DNA of 64,000 nt, from assembly GCA_964590645.1 (NCBI GenBank), contig CAZPYJ010000017.1, forward strand, positions 1 to 64,000. Direction: 5' to 3'. Every line of letters starts with the position of its first letter. Position 1 is the first letter of the stretch. Below are positions 24,388 to 32,336 of this stretch, in pieces. Below the pieces are notes generated by a model that saw only the letters and a list, made by a program, of their open reading frames with translations, did not search any database and had not been told where the DNA came from. This stretch comes from JAGNHN01 sp964590645. GTDB taxonomy: Bacteria; Bacteroidota; Bacteroidia; Bacteroidales; JAGNHN01. A program made the position numbers and the translations under genes.

Positions 24388-26076
24388 ATGCGTAATACTT
24401 TTCGAACCCTCTTTTTCGCCAGTTTCATCCTGGGATTGCCGCTGATGCTCAGCGCACAAAGCCAGCGACTGGTTCTGCTGGAACATTTTACCCAGGCTTC
24501 CTGCGGTCCCTGTGCCGCTGCCAATCCCGGGGTAATGGCCATCCTGAATGCCAATCCGACAAAAATTACTTCCATAAAATACCAGACTAGCTGGCCCGGT
24601 TTCGATCCGATGAATCTCCACAACCCCTCTGATGTGGCTGCAAGGGTGAATCTGTACGGGGTGACCGGGGTGCCCCGCTCGGTGCTGGATGGCAATTACT
24701 ACAATGGATCTGCTTCCTCCTGGAACATCAATACTGTAAACACCCGATATGCGGTGAGCACTCCGGTCGAAATACAGGTACAACACCAGCTTAATGCAAC
24801 ACAAGACAGCATATTTGTCACAATGCTGGTCAAAACCACCGGTTCCATCAGCGGCAATTTTGCCGCTTACATCGGGGTGATTGAAAAGCATATCGGTTTT
24901 ACCACATCTCCGGGAAGCAATGGTGAAAAGGATTTTTACAATGTGATGAAAAAACTGCTCCCCAACAGTGCGGGTACGAGCCTGCCCTCTTCAATGCAGG
25001 CCGGCGACTATTTCATCATCCAGGCATCCTGGGAGCTGGCCAATGTATATAATGTCAGCGAACTGGGTGTGGTTGCCTGGGTACAGGATAAAGGCAGCAA
25101 AGAGGTGTATCAGGCTGCCAACAGCAGCAGCAGTGCCATCGTGCCGGTATACAATACGGATGCCGCTGTGATGGAGCTGCTTACAATTGGAGATAACTGG
25201 TGCAGCGACCAGGTGCAGCCATCAGTGGTCTTGCGCAACCAGGGCAGTCAAACCCTGACCGCGGCCGAGATCCGCTACCAGGTAAACGACGGCCAGGATC
25301 AGGTGTTCCAATGGACCGGCTCGCTGAACTTTCTGGAAGAGGCGGTCATCGACCTCCCTGCCGCATCCTTCACGCTGGGCGATCAAAACCAACTAAAAGC
25401 ATTCATTCACAGCCTGAACGGATCCGCGGACGACTATCCGGCCAATGACACCCTCAGAAATAATTTTGTCAGGGCGCCCGGAACTTCTGAAAAGGTTTAC
25501 TTCTTCCTGCGTACGGATAACAAACCCGGTGAAATCAGCTGGGAGGTATTGGACGCCCAGGGAAGTGTTGTCTATTCCGGAGGGCCTTATTCTCAAAATG
25601 GACAGATTATTCAGCAGACTTTCACCCTTCCTGATGGCTGCTATTCTTTCCGGCTGATGGATGCAGGTGGCGACGGGATATGCTGTGGCAGCGGTTTTGG
25701 CGTGTATCAGCTCACTTCTGATATCTCCGGACAGATTCTGGGAGAGGGAGATATGTTTGGCCGTGAGGTAGTGCATTCTTTTATGGTGGGAGGATATGCC
25801 GGAATGATGGATCCGATCTTTCTCCGGGCACCTGAAGTATTCCCGAATCCCGCCGCATTGCAAACAAGTGTTTCCTTTACCCTCTTGCGCCCACAAGATG
25901 TAAACCTGCGCATTATGGATGCAGCCGGCAGGGAAGTCTTTACCCGTGACTATCCATCTCTGTCTGCCGGAGAACAAATGCTGACTCTGCCGCTCAACGG
26001 CCTCAGTTCAGGATTGTATCTCCTTCGCCTGGAAGGGGATGGAGAAGTGGTGACGAAGAAATTCCAGGTCTTGTAA
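24388..26076 (+). CDS. Omp28-like thioredoxin-fold protein with T9SS type A sorting domain (copy 2)
   Basis: 562 residues. Same architecture as the gene upstream: signal peptide (LPLMLSAQ), LLEHFTQASCGPCAAAN with CGPC, FYNVMKKLLPNSAGTSLP, LRTDNKPGEISWEVLDAQG, MDAGGDGICCGSGFGVYQL, and a type A sorting domain (VFPNPAALQTSVSF ... LSSGLYLLRLEG). It begins 12 nt after copy 1, so the two are a tandem duplication in one transcript that has diverged well. A terminator follows. Confidence 0.8.
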   Translation: MRNTFRTLFFASFILGLPLMLSAQSQRLVLLEHFTQASCGPCAAANPGVMAILNANPTKITSIKYQTSWPGFDPMNLHNPSDVAARVNLYGVTGVPRSVLDGNYYNGSASSWNINTVNTRYAVSTPVEIQVQHQLNATQDSIFVTMLVKTTGSISGNFAAYIGVIEKHIGFTTSPGSNGEKDFYNVMKKLLPNSAGTSLPSSMQAGDYFIIQASWELANVYNVSELGVVAWVQDKGSKEVYQAANSSSSAIVPVYNTDAAVMELLTIGDNWCSDQVQPSVVLRNQGSQTLTAAEIRYQVNDGQDQVFQWTGSLNFLEEAVIDLPAASFTLGDQNQLKAFIHSLNGSADDYPANDTLRNNFVRAPGTSEKVYFFLRTDNKPGEISWEVLDAQGSVVYSGGPYSQNGQIIQQTFTLPDGCYSFRLMDAGGDGICCGSGFGVYQLTSDISGQILGEGDMFGREVVHSFMVGGYAGMMDPIFLRAPEVFPNPAALQTSVSFTLLRPQDVNLRIMDAAGREVFTRDYPSLSAGEQMLTLPLNGLSSGLYLLRLEGDGEVVTKKFQVL

Positions 26077-26103
26077 ACCAGCGCAAAAGCTGAACGAAAT
26101 CAT

Positions 26104-26140
26104 CCAGAGGGGGGCGCTAATCATCGTGTCCCCCTCTTTG
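26104..26140 (+). terminator. Terminator after the Omp28-like gene pair
   Basis: AGAGGGGG pairs with CCCCCTCT around a loop of about 16 nt and is followed by TTTG. The T tail is short. Confidence 0.6.
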
Positions 26141-26168
26141 CATTCAGGATCACACAAGCTGGTCGGAC

Positions 26169-28172
26169 CTAATCAAAGAGCCCATCAAGCAAAGCATCCT
26201 CAGCAATATGCGGCAGGGTCACCTTCAGGCCTGGTTCGGCTTCCATCGCCCGCCGGATGGCAAAAATGGCTTCCGGATTGCGGGCCCAGCTGCGTCGGGC
26301 AATGCCGTTATTGACATCCCAGAAGAGCATCGATCTGAGCCTTCGGTCTGCATCTTCCGATCCATCCAGTACCATTCCAAAGCCGCCATTGATCACTTCT
26401 CCCCAACCAACACCACCCCCATTATGAATGGAAACCCAGGTAGCTCCCCGGAAACTATCCCCGATCACATTGTGGATGGCCATATCGGCTGTGAATTGAG
26501 ACCCATCGTATATATTGCTCGTCTCGCGGTAGGGCGAATCCGTTCCCGACACATCGTGGTGGTCGCGCCCCAGAATGACCGGCCCCGATATCTTCCCTTC
26601 CCGGATGGCCTGATTGAAGGCTTCCGCAATCCGGATACGGCCTTCGGCATCGGCATAGAGAATACGTGCCTGCGAACCAACCACCAGTTTATTCTCTTCT
26701 GCTGCCCTGATCCAGCGCAGGTTGTCTTCCAACTGCTGACGGATCTCGGCAGGGGCGGTTTTCGCCATTTCTTCCAGAATATCTCCGGCAATCTTATCCG
26801 TGGTCCGCAGGTCATCTTCTTTGGATGAGGCGCAAACCCATCGGAAAGGCCCGAAGCCGTAATCAAAACAAAGGGGGCCCATAATATCCTGTACATAGGA
26901 CGGATAGCGGAAGTTGCCATCCGCTTTCATTACATCGGCACCGGCCCTGGAGGCTTCCAGGAGGAAGGCATTCCCATAATCCCAGAAGTACATTCCCCTT
27001 TCCGACATCGTATTGATGGCTTTCACCTGTCGGTGAAGAGAGGCCCGTACCGCTTTCTTAAACTGCTCGGGATCCCTGGCCATCATTTCGTTGGCTTCTT
27101 CGAAGGAATAGCCCACAGGGTAATATCCCCCAGCCCAGGGATTATGCAGGGAGGTCTGGTCGCTCCCCAGCTCCACCGGGAAGTTTGTTTCTACCATCCT
27201 CTCCCATAAGTCCACAATATTCCCCAGGTAAGCCAGGGAAACAGCCTCCTTCGTCTCGCGGGCTTTCCGGGCTCTTTCCAGCAAGTCATCCAGGTTTTCA
27301 TACACTTCATCCACCCAGCCCTGGCTATGGCGGATGTGGGTGACTTTGGGGTTCACTTCCGCCAGTATCCCCACCGCACCGGCGATCACCGCAGCTTTGG
27401 CCTGGGCGCCCGACATCCCGCCTAATCCAGAGGTCACAAATATCTTTCCTGCCAATCCGTCTCCACCCTTCTGAAACATCCTGCCGGCATTCAACACGGT
27501 GATGGTGGTGCCGTGCACGATGCCTTGCGGACCAATGTACATAAATGAGCCCGCCGTCATCTGTCCATACTGCGAAACACCCAGTGCATTGAATTTCTCC
27601 CAGTGATCCGGGGAAGAATAATTGGGGATGACCATTCCGTTGGTAACAACCACTCGAGGGGCATCTTTATGGGAAGGGAAAAGGCCCATCGGATGGCCTG
27701 AATAGAGCACCAGCGTTTGTTCATCATTCATTTCCGCCAGGTACTTCATTGTGAGGCGATACTGGGCCCAGTTCTGGAAAACGGCTCCGTTGCCGCCGTA
27801 GGTGATGAGCTCGTGCGGGTGCTGTGCCACAGCATAGTCGAGGTTGTTGCTCAGCATCAGCATAATGGCGGCAGCCTGGATGGACTGATGGGGAAATGCC
27901 TCGATGTTCCTGGCGGTGATCGGATAATCGGGGCGGAAGCGGTACATATAAATGCGGCCATAGGCTTTCAACTCTTCGGCAAATTCAGGGGCCAGCACAG
28001 CGTGGTGGCGGGGATGGAAGTAACGCAGGGCATTTTTCAATGCCAGTTTCTTCTCTTCCCTGCTCAGGATATCCTTGCGTTTCGGGGCGTGATTTACCGA
28101 AGGGTCAAAGTCTCTCTTTGGCGGAAGGATTTCAGGAATGCCTTCCAGGATGGCGGTATAAAAATCGTTCAT
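26169..28172 (-). CDS. hutU: Urocanate hydratase (long Bacteroidota form)
   Basis: 667 residues, cytoplasmic. It adds water to urocanate to give 4-imidazolone-5-propionate, the second step of histidine breakdown. The NAD-binding motif TSGLGGMSGAQ, the DQTSLHNP motif and the conserved cysteine in FRWVCASSKEDD are present. It is about 110 residues longer than the common 550-560-residue enzymes. No hutH, hutI or hutG is in the window, so it is a stand-alone hut gene here. It follows the MazG-like gene by 24 nt on the same strand and has its own -7 box. Confidence 0.95.
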   Translation of the reverse strand: MNDFYTAILEGIPEILPPKRDFDPSVNHAPKRKDILSREEKKLALKNALRYFHPRHHAVLAPEFAEELKAYGRIYMYRFRPDYPITARNIEAFPHQSIQAAAIMLMLSNNLDYAVAQHPHELITYGGNGAVFQNWAQYRLTMKYLAEMNDEQTLVLYSGHPMGLFPSHKDAPRVVVTNGMVIPNYSSPDHWEKFNALGVSQYGQMTAGSFMYIGPQGIVHGTTITVLNAGRMFQKGGDGLAGKIFVTSGLGGMSGAQAKAAVIAGAVGILAEVNPKVTHIRHSQGWVDEVYENLDDLLERARKARETKEAVSLAYLGNIVDLWERMVETNFPVELGSDQTSLHNPWAGGYYPVGYSFEEANEMMARDPEQFKKAVRASLHRQVKAINTMSERGMYFWDYGNAFLLEASRAGADVMKADGNFRYPSYVQDIMGPLCFDYGFGPFRWVCASSKEDDLRTTDKIAGDILEEMAKTAPAEIRQQLEDNLRWIRAAEENKLVVGSQARILYADAEGRIRIAEAFNQAIREGKISGPVILGRDHHDVSGTDSPYRETSNIYDGSQFTADMAIHNVIGDSFRGATWVSIHNGGGVGWGEVINGGFGMVLDGSEDADRRLRSMLFWDVNNGIARRSWARNPEAIFAIRRAMEAEPGLKVTLPHIAEDALLDGLFD

Positions 28173-28191
28173 AGTGCTGCTCTTTCTGCTG

Positions 28192-28199
28192 CAAATTTA
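28192..28199 (-). promoter_or_regulatory. -7 box of hutU
   Basis: TAAATTTG on the minus strand matches TAnnTTTG, 19 nt before the hutU ATG; it overlaps the end of the MazG-like gene, so hutU may have its own promoter within the operon. Confidence 0.45.
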
Positions 28200-28535
28200 T
28201 TCTTTTAGCTTGGGATTGTCTTTGTGACGCCTGGCATCTCGCTCTGTTTTCTTTCGGAAATTGGCTTCCAGTGCCGCACTCAGATCAATGTTGCATTGAT
28301 TGGCAAGACATATCAGTACCCAAAGTACATCGGCAAATTCATCGTCCAGGTTTTTCTCCTTATCCGATTCCTTAAAACTCTGTTCTCCATATATGCGGGC
28401 CATCAGCCGGGCCACTTCACCCACTTCTTCCATCAGGATGGCCAGGTTGGTCATCTCATCAAAATAGCGGACGCCGGTGCTTTGGATCCACGCATCCACC
28501 CTTTCCTGGGCTTCGCGTATGCTCATCGTACTCAT
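28197..28535 (-). CDS. MazG-like nucleotide pyrophosphohydrolase
   Basis: 112 residues from ATG 28535, which overlaps the dtd stop codon (TAATG), so translation is coupled. All-alpha MazG/NTP-PPase fold: LAILMEEVGEVARLMARI (metal-binding EExxE) and NLDDEFADVLWVLICLANQ (the second ExxD helix). Such small proteins hydrolyse NTPs or dCTP to the monophosphate, often as house cleaning. An N-terminal extension of 40 codons is open but lies entirely inside dtd. Confidence 0.85.
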   Translation of the reverse strand: MSTMSIREAQERVDAWIQSTGVRYFDEMTNLAILMEEVGEVARLMARIYGEQSFKESDKEKNLDDEFADVLWVLICLANQCNIDLSAALEANFRKKTERDARRHKDNPKLKE

Positions 28536-28987
28536 TACGCTCGGTTTTTGCTGTCGATAAAAATGGTGACCGGCCCACTGTTTGTCAAGGTGATGTCCAT
28601 CATCGCCCCGAATTTTCCACTGGCCGGGGGCTTTCCGCTTTCCTGCGCAATGCATTCCAGGAAGTGCGCATAAAGGGGGATGGCTATTTCAGGCCGGGCT
28701 GCCCGGATGTAGGAAGGACGATTGCCTTTCTTGGTGAGGGCGTGGAGGGTGAACTGGCTGACGATCATCAGCTCCCCTTTTGCATCCATCACCGACAGGT
28801 TCATCACCCCTTCAGCATCGGGGAATATGCGCAATGCCAGAATTTTTTTCACCAGCCATTCCGCATCTTCCGGCCTGTCTTCTGTTTCTATGCCCAGCAG
28901 GACAAGCAGTCCCGGGCCAATGGAAGCGCTGCTCCCATCATCAATGCTCACTTCAGCCTGTTTCACTCTCTGAATTATGACGCGCAT
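28535..28987 (-). CDS. dtd: D-aminoacyl-tRNA deacylase
   Basis: 150 residues, cytoplasmic dimer. It removes D-amino acids (and glycine from tRNA-Ala) from mischarged tRNA. SQFTL, the GNRPSY stretch and the C-terminal NSGPVT motif (usually NxGPVT) form the active site. It starts 1 nt after the rsgA stop and is itself followed by the overlapping MazG-like gene. Confidence 0.95.
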   Translation of the reverse strand: MRVIIQRVKQAEVSIDDGSSASIGPGLLVLLGIETEDRPEDAEWLVKKILALRIFPDAEGVMNLSVMDAKGELMIVSQFTLHALTKKGNRPSYIRAARPEIAIPLYAHFLECIAQESGKPPASGKFGAMMDITLTNSGPVTIFIDSKNRA

Positions 28988-28988
28988 C

Positions 28989-29939
28989 TCATTCGTAGTT
29001 TTCGGTTTCTTCCCAGTAATCGTCGTTCAGGATGCCCAGGTAGTTTTCATAACGGAAGAGGGCAATCTCCCCGGCCTCCACGGCAAGCCTGACAGCACAA
29101 TCGGGTTCGTGGACGTGGGTGCAGTTGTTAAAGCGGCATTGGGGCAGCAGGGCCCGCATCTCCGGAAAGCGCTCGCCCACTTCCTGACGGTCAAAGTCGA
29201 TCAACCCGAATTCCTTTATTCCCGGACTATCGATGATAAACCCACCAAAGTGCAAATGGAACATTTCCGCAAAAGTGGTGGTATGTTTCCCTTTCTGGTG
29301 TGCGGCTGAGATAAGACCTGTTTTCAGCTTTAAGTCCGGCTGAATGGCATTAATCAGGGCCGACTTGCCCACCCCGCTATGCCCGGCGAGCAGACTGGTT
29401 TTATCTTTGAGCACCCGGGCAAAGTCCTCCAGCTTCGTTCCCTTCAGTGCGGAGGTTCCTAGACATTGATAGCCTGCCTTTTCGTACACTTCTTTTAAGA
29501 AATGGTAGCGTTCCGCGAGGGCCGCATCATAGAGGTCCAGTTTGTTGAAGACGATCACCACCGGGATATGGTAGGCTTCTGCGGTGACCAGGAAGCGGTC
29601 GATGAAACCAGTGGAGGTGCGGGGGAAGGCCAAAGTGGCCATTAGAACGGCCTGGTCGATGTTGGCTGCCAGGATATGTCCTCTTTTTGAGAGCTTGGTG
29701 GATTTGCGGATGATGTAGTTTTCGCGGGGAAGGATTTCACTGATGATGCCGCTCTCATCTTTTTCGAGATGGTAGCGCACCTTATCGCCCACGGCCACGG
29801 GATTGGTGGAGTCGATGCCCTGCATACGAAAGCTGCCTTTGATGCGGCAGGAGATCCGGGTTCCCTCTTCATTCCTGACGCTGGCCCAGCTACCGGTGCT
29901 GCGTACCACGATGCCATTATACAGTTCTTTCCCCGACAT
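28989..29939 (-). CDS. rsgA: Ribosome small-subunit-dependent GTPase RsgA
   Basis: 316 residues from ATG 29939; an open 82-codon upstream extension has no family match. It is the circularly permuted GTPase that checks late 30S maturation. N-terminal OB fold; G4 FNKLD (131-135), G1 GHSGVGKS (186-193), G3 IDSPG (236-240); C-terminal zinc knuckle C268-x4-C273-x-H275-x5-C281. The order G4-G1-G3 is the permutation typical of the family. First gene of rsgA-dtd-mazG-hutU. Confidence 0.97.
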   Translation of the reverse strand: MSGKELYNGIVVRSTGSWASVRNEEGTRISCRIKGSFRMQGIDSTNPVAVGDKVRYHLEKDESGIISEILPRENYIIRKSTKLSKRGHILAANIDQAVLMATLAFPRTSTGFIDRFLVTAEAYHIPVVIVFNKLDLYDAALAERYHFLKEVYEKAGYQCLGTSALKGTKLEDFARVLKDKTSLLAGHSGVGKSALINAIQPDLKLKTGLISAAHQKGKHTTTFAEMFHLHFGGFIIDSPGIKEFGLIDFDRQEVGERFPEMRALLPQCRFNNCTHVHEPDCAVRLAVEAGEIALFRYENYLGILNDDYWEETENYE

Positions 29940-30210
29940 TCTGATTTCTTGAATGCACGAAATTAGGTATTCCGTATGATATGTGGGGGTTTGGACAGCA
30001 GAGTGATGCCGCAGAGAAAGCGGAAACAGGGTGGCACTCCTTCTAATGAGAAAAACGATGCCTTCAATACTTATGATTCCCGCCGGCTCTGGCAATGGAG
30101 CAAATATTAGGGCCAGGAAAATGGATGGAAAGAGGTCCTGAACGCCCGGGATTAAAAACTGATCAATAGACATAGCGCTTCCCACTCAAACTTTTTCCGA
30201 CCTTTGGGGT

Positions 30211-30990
30211 ATGCTCACAAAAAAGGAGGAAAAGCTGATCCGCGGACTGCAGCGCCAGAAGATACGGCAGGAGCAGGCCGCCTTTCTTGCCGAAGGCAGT
30301 AAACTGGTGGATGACCTCCTGAAATCCGGAATGGAACCCATCCTGCTGCTTTGCCTGGAAAGCAGGGCAGCACACTATATCGAGCTGCTTCCTCCTTCTT
30401 TCAGGCATTTGCGCATTGTGGAGGAAGCACAGCTTCAGAAACTGTCCACCCTGCAGACTGCCAACCAATTGTTGGCCGTATTCAGGCAGGCTGATCCCCC
30501 TTCCACGGATGCTCCGCTTCCGGACGACTTTTTACTCTACCTGGATGGGATCCGTGATCCGGGCAATATGGGAACCATCTTACGACTTGCGGATTGGTTT
30601 GGAATGAGGCAGATCCTGGGTTCCGGAGACTGTGTGGACATTTACAACCCCAAGGTTGTACAGGCCAGTATGGGCAGCCTGGCCCGGGTCAGCTTCAGAC
30701 CTGTGCCGGCTGCGATGCTTCAGGAGCTCGCCGGGGGAAGGCCCATACTGGGAAGCGATATGGAAGGAGCAGATATGTACAGCTACTCCCCGCCTCGGGA
30801 TGAAAATGTAATCCTGGTGATCGGCAACGAGGCCAGGGGCATTAGGGAAGAGATGCAGGGTCTGCTTAAGCATAAGCTCCGGATACCGTCTTATCCAACC
30901 GAGCCGAACGGCCCCAGGGCCGAATCGTTGAATGCTGCTATTGCCGCGGCCATTTTTTGTGCTGAATTCAGGAGAAAATCCAGGCACTGA
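30211..30990 (+). CDS. SpoU/TrmH-family RNA methyltransferase
   Basis: 259 residues, cytoplasmic. It would transfer a methyl group from SAM to a ribose 2'-OH of rRNA or tRNA; the exact target cannot be read. N-terminal L30e-like substrate domain (FLAEGSKLVDDLL), then the SpoU trefoil-knot domain with motif 1 DGIRDPGNMGTILR, motif 2 VIGNEARGI and motif 3 AESLNAAIAAAI. The ATG follows a GGGGT stretch; the nearest -7-like box (GACCTTTG) has one mismatch. Confidence 0.9.
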   Translation: MLTKKEEKLIRGLQRQKIRQEQAAFLAEGSKLVDDLLKSGMEPILLLCLESRAAHYIELLPPSFRHLRIVEEAQLQKLSTLQTANQLLAVFRQADPPSTDAPLPDDFLLYLDGIRDPGNMGTILRLADWFGMRQILGSGDCVDIYNPKVVQASMGSLARVSFRPVPAAMLQELAGGRPILGSDMEGADMYSYSPPRDENVILVIGNEARGIREEMQGLLKHKLRIPSYPTEPNGPRAESLNAAIAAAIFCAEFRRKSRH

Positions 30991-31012
30991 ACACCCTCCG
31001 GAGTATTCTTGT

Positions 31013-31020
31013 TATATTTG
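31013..31020 (+). promoter_or_regulatory. -7 box of the NqrM-like gene
   Basis: TATATTTG matches TAnnTTTG and lies 20 nt before ATG 31041. Confidence 0.45.
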
Positions 31021-31040
31021 CAAATCAAGATATAAGCATT

Positions 31041-31229
31041 ATGAGTCCTGCATTGACCGTATTATTGATCGCCATATTGATTGTCGGATTGTCCATTGCC
31101 GGCATCGCCATTAAGATGTTTGTGAAGAAAGACGGAGAGTTCAAGAAATCCTGCGGCACTACCGACCCCACCACCGGGGATTCCATCGGTTGCTCCTGCG
31201 GAGGGGGTAGCTGTGAAAATCCTGCTTAA
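31041..31229 (+). CDS. Small membrane protein, NqrM-like (Na+-NQR maturation)
   Basis: 62 residues. One N-terminal membrane helix (5-27), a basic KK, then KSCGT with C38 and a tail GCSCGGGSC with C51, C53 and C58. The order helix, lysine, SCG, then a CxC...C cluster is the layout of NqrM (DUF539), which in Vibrio sits at the end of the nqr-apbE operon and is needed to mature Na+-NQR. Here it converges on apbE and their stop codons overlap. Identity to DUF539 is by pattern only. It has its own -7 box. In Vibrio NqrM the Cys after GS is the essential one; C38 corresponds. Confidence 0.6.
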   Translation: MSPALTVLLIAILIVGLSIAGIAIKMFVKKDGEFKKSCGTTDPTTGDSIGCSCGGGSCENPA

Positions 31230-32239
31230 TTCGATTCTTCTGTGATCAGGGCCTGCATTCCTTCGCTGGCCCATTGCTGATAAGCCCCATCTTCATCTGC
31301 ATAGATCAGAAAGACTTCCAGTCCGGGAAAGGAGGGCAGGAGTGCTTTGGTTGCCTCCAGCCCCATCACCATAAAAGCCGTAGCCCAGGCATCCGCCAGG
31401 GTAGCGTTTTCAGCCAGTACCGATGCGCTCAGGAGGGAATGCTGTACCGGATAACCTGTACGGGGATCGATGGTATGGGAGTATTTCATCCCGTCCTTTT
31501 CATAAAACTTCCGGTAAGATCCGGAGGTGGCCAGGGCTTTGTCGGTAAAGCTTACAATGCTTTCCAGGGAACGTTCCGCCGAGGCCGACTCCGTTGGTTT
31601 CTCGATGCCAACCCGCCACAGTTTTCCATCCGGTTTGTTTCCGCTGGCCAGCACTTCCCCTCCCACATCCACTAAAAAATCGCTAATTCCTTTTGATTTC
31701 AAGTACTCCCCAATGACATCCACAGAAAAACCCTGGGCAATGGCATTGAGGTCTATTTCCACTTCGGGAACAGCCTTCGTCAGGCGCTCTGATGTCCAAT
31801 TCAGCTTTTCAAATCCCACAAAAAGCAGGAGGCTGTCCACCATTGCAGAATCCGGCATTTGCTGATGCCGGAAACCAAAGCCCCAGGCATTCACCAGTGG
31901 TCCGACTGTGATATCAAAAGCGCCTCCGCTTGCAGCATACACCCCGGCTGAAGCCTCCAGCATTTCCAGCATCATTTCAGACAGGGGCTCCTTTGCTTCG
32001 TTCCGGTTGATGCGGGAAATCTCCGAATGATCAACCCAAAGCGAAGCCACCTGGTCAAAAGCCCGCAAAACAGAATCAATCTGCGTTTGCATCTGCCGGT
32101 TTTCCGCATCATAATAAGTGATGGCATAATAGGTTCCCTGGGCCTCACCCTGGAAGTGGGTGCGCGGCACCTCCCTTTGGCAGGAGGCCAGGAAAAGCAA
32201 GCATAAGACGGCGAAAGAGAGCCTGATCAGCATTTTCAT
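31226..32239 (-). CDS. apbE: FAD:protein FMN transferase (lipoprotein)
   Basis: 337 residues from ATG 32239 (38 codons inside the longest frame; it starts right before the lipoprotein signal). Lipobox LLFLASC puts it on the outer face of the inner membrane. ApbE transfers FMN from FAD to a Thr of NqrB and NqrC. GGAFDITVGPLVNAWGFG, DLNAIAQGFSVD, VDVGGE, SHTIDPRTGYPV and TLADAWATAFMVMG are the FAD- and Mg-binding motifs. Last gene of the nqr operon, separated from nqrF by a hairpin. Confidence 0.93.
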   Translation of the reverse strand: MKMLIRLSFAVLCLLFLASCQREVPRTHFQGEAQGTYYAITYYDAENRQMQTQIDSVLRAFDQVASLWVDHSEISRINRNEAKEPLSEMMLEMLEASAGVYAASGGAFDITVGPLVNAWGFGFRHQQMPDSAMVDSLLLFVGFEKLNWTSERLTKAVPEVEIDLNAIAQGFSVDVIGEYLKSKGISDFLVDVGGEVLASGNKPDGKLWRVGIEKPTESASAERSLESIVSFTDKALATSGSYRKFYEKDGMKYSHTIDPRTGYPVQHSLLSASVLAENATLADAWATAFMVMGLEATKALLPSFPGLEVFLIYADEDGAYQQWASEGMQALITEESN

Positions 32240-32289
32240 TGCAGTGTTTTTTACAAAGATGTTGGAATTTCCCGAGGCTCTGAAAAGAA

Positions 32290-32316
32290 TCTGCCGGCCT
32301 TGAGGAGGCCGGCAGA
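32290..32316 (-). terminator. Hairpin between nqrF and apbE (possible partial terminator)
   Basis: TCTGCCGGCCT pairs perfectly with AGGCCGGCAGA around a 5-nt loop. On the minus strand it is followed by TTCTTTTC. It may reduce read-through into apbE. Confidence 0.6.
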
Positions 32317-32336
32317 CGCAAAGTGTAACAAAGCAA

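Noticed and set aside
29940..30210. Hidden gene or structured RNA between rsgA and the SpoU gene
   Set aside because: No start, motif or conserved RNA signature was seen; the upstream extension of the rsgA frame has no family match.
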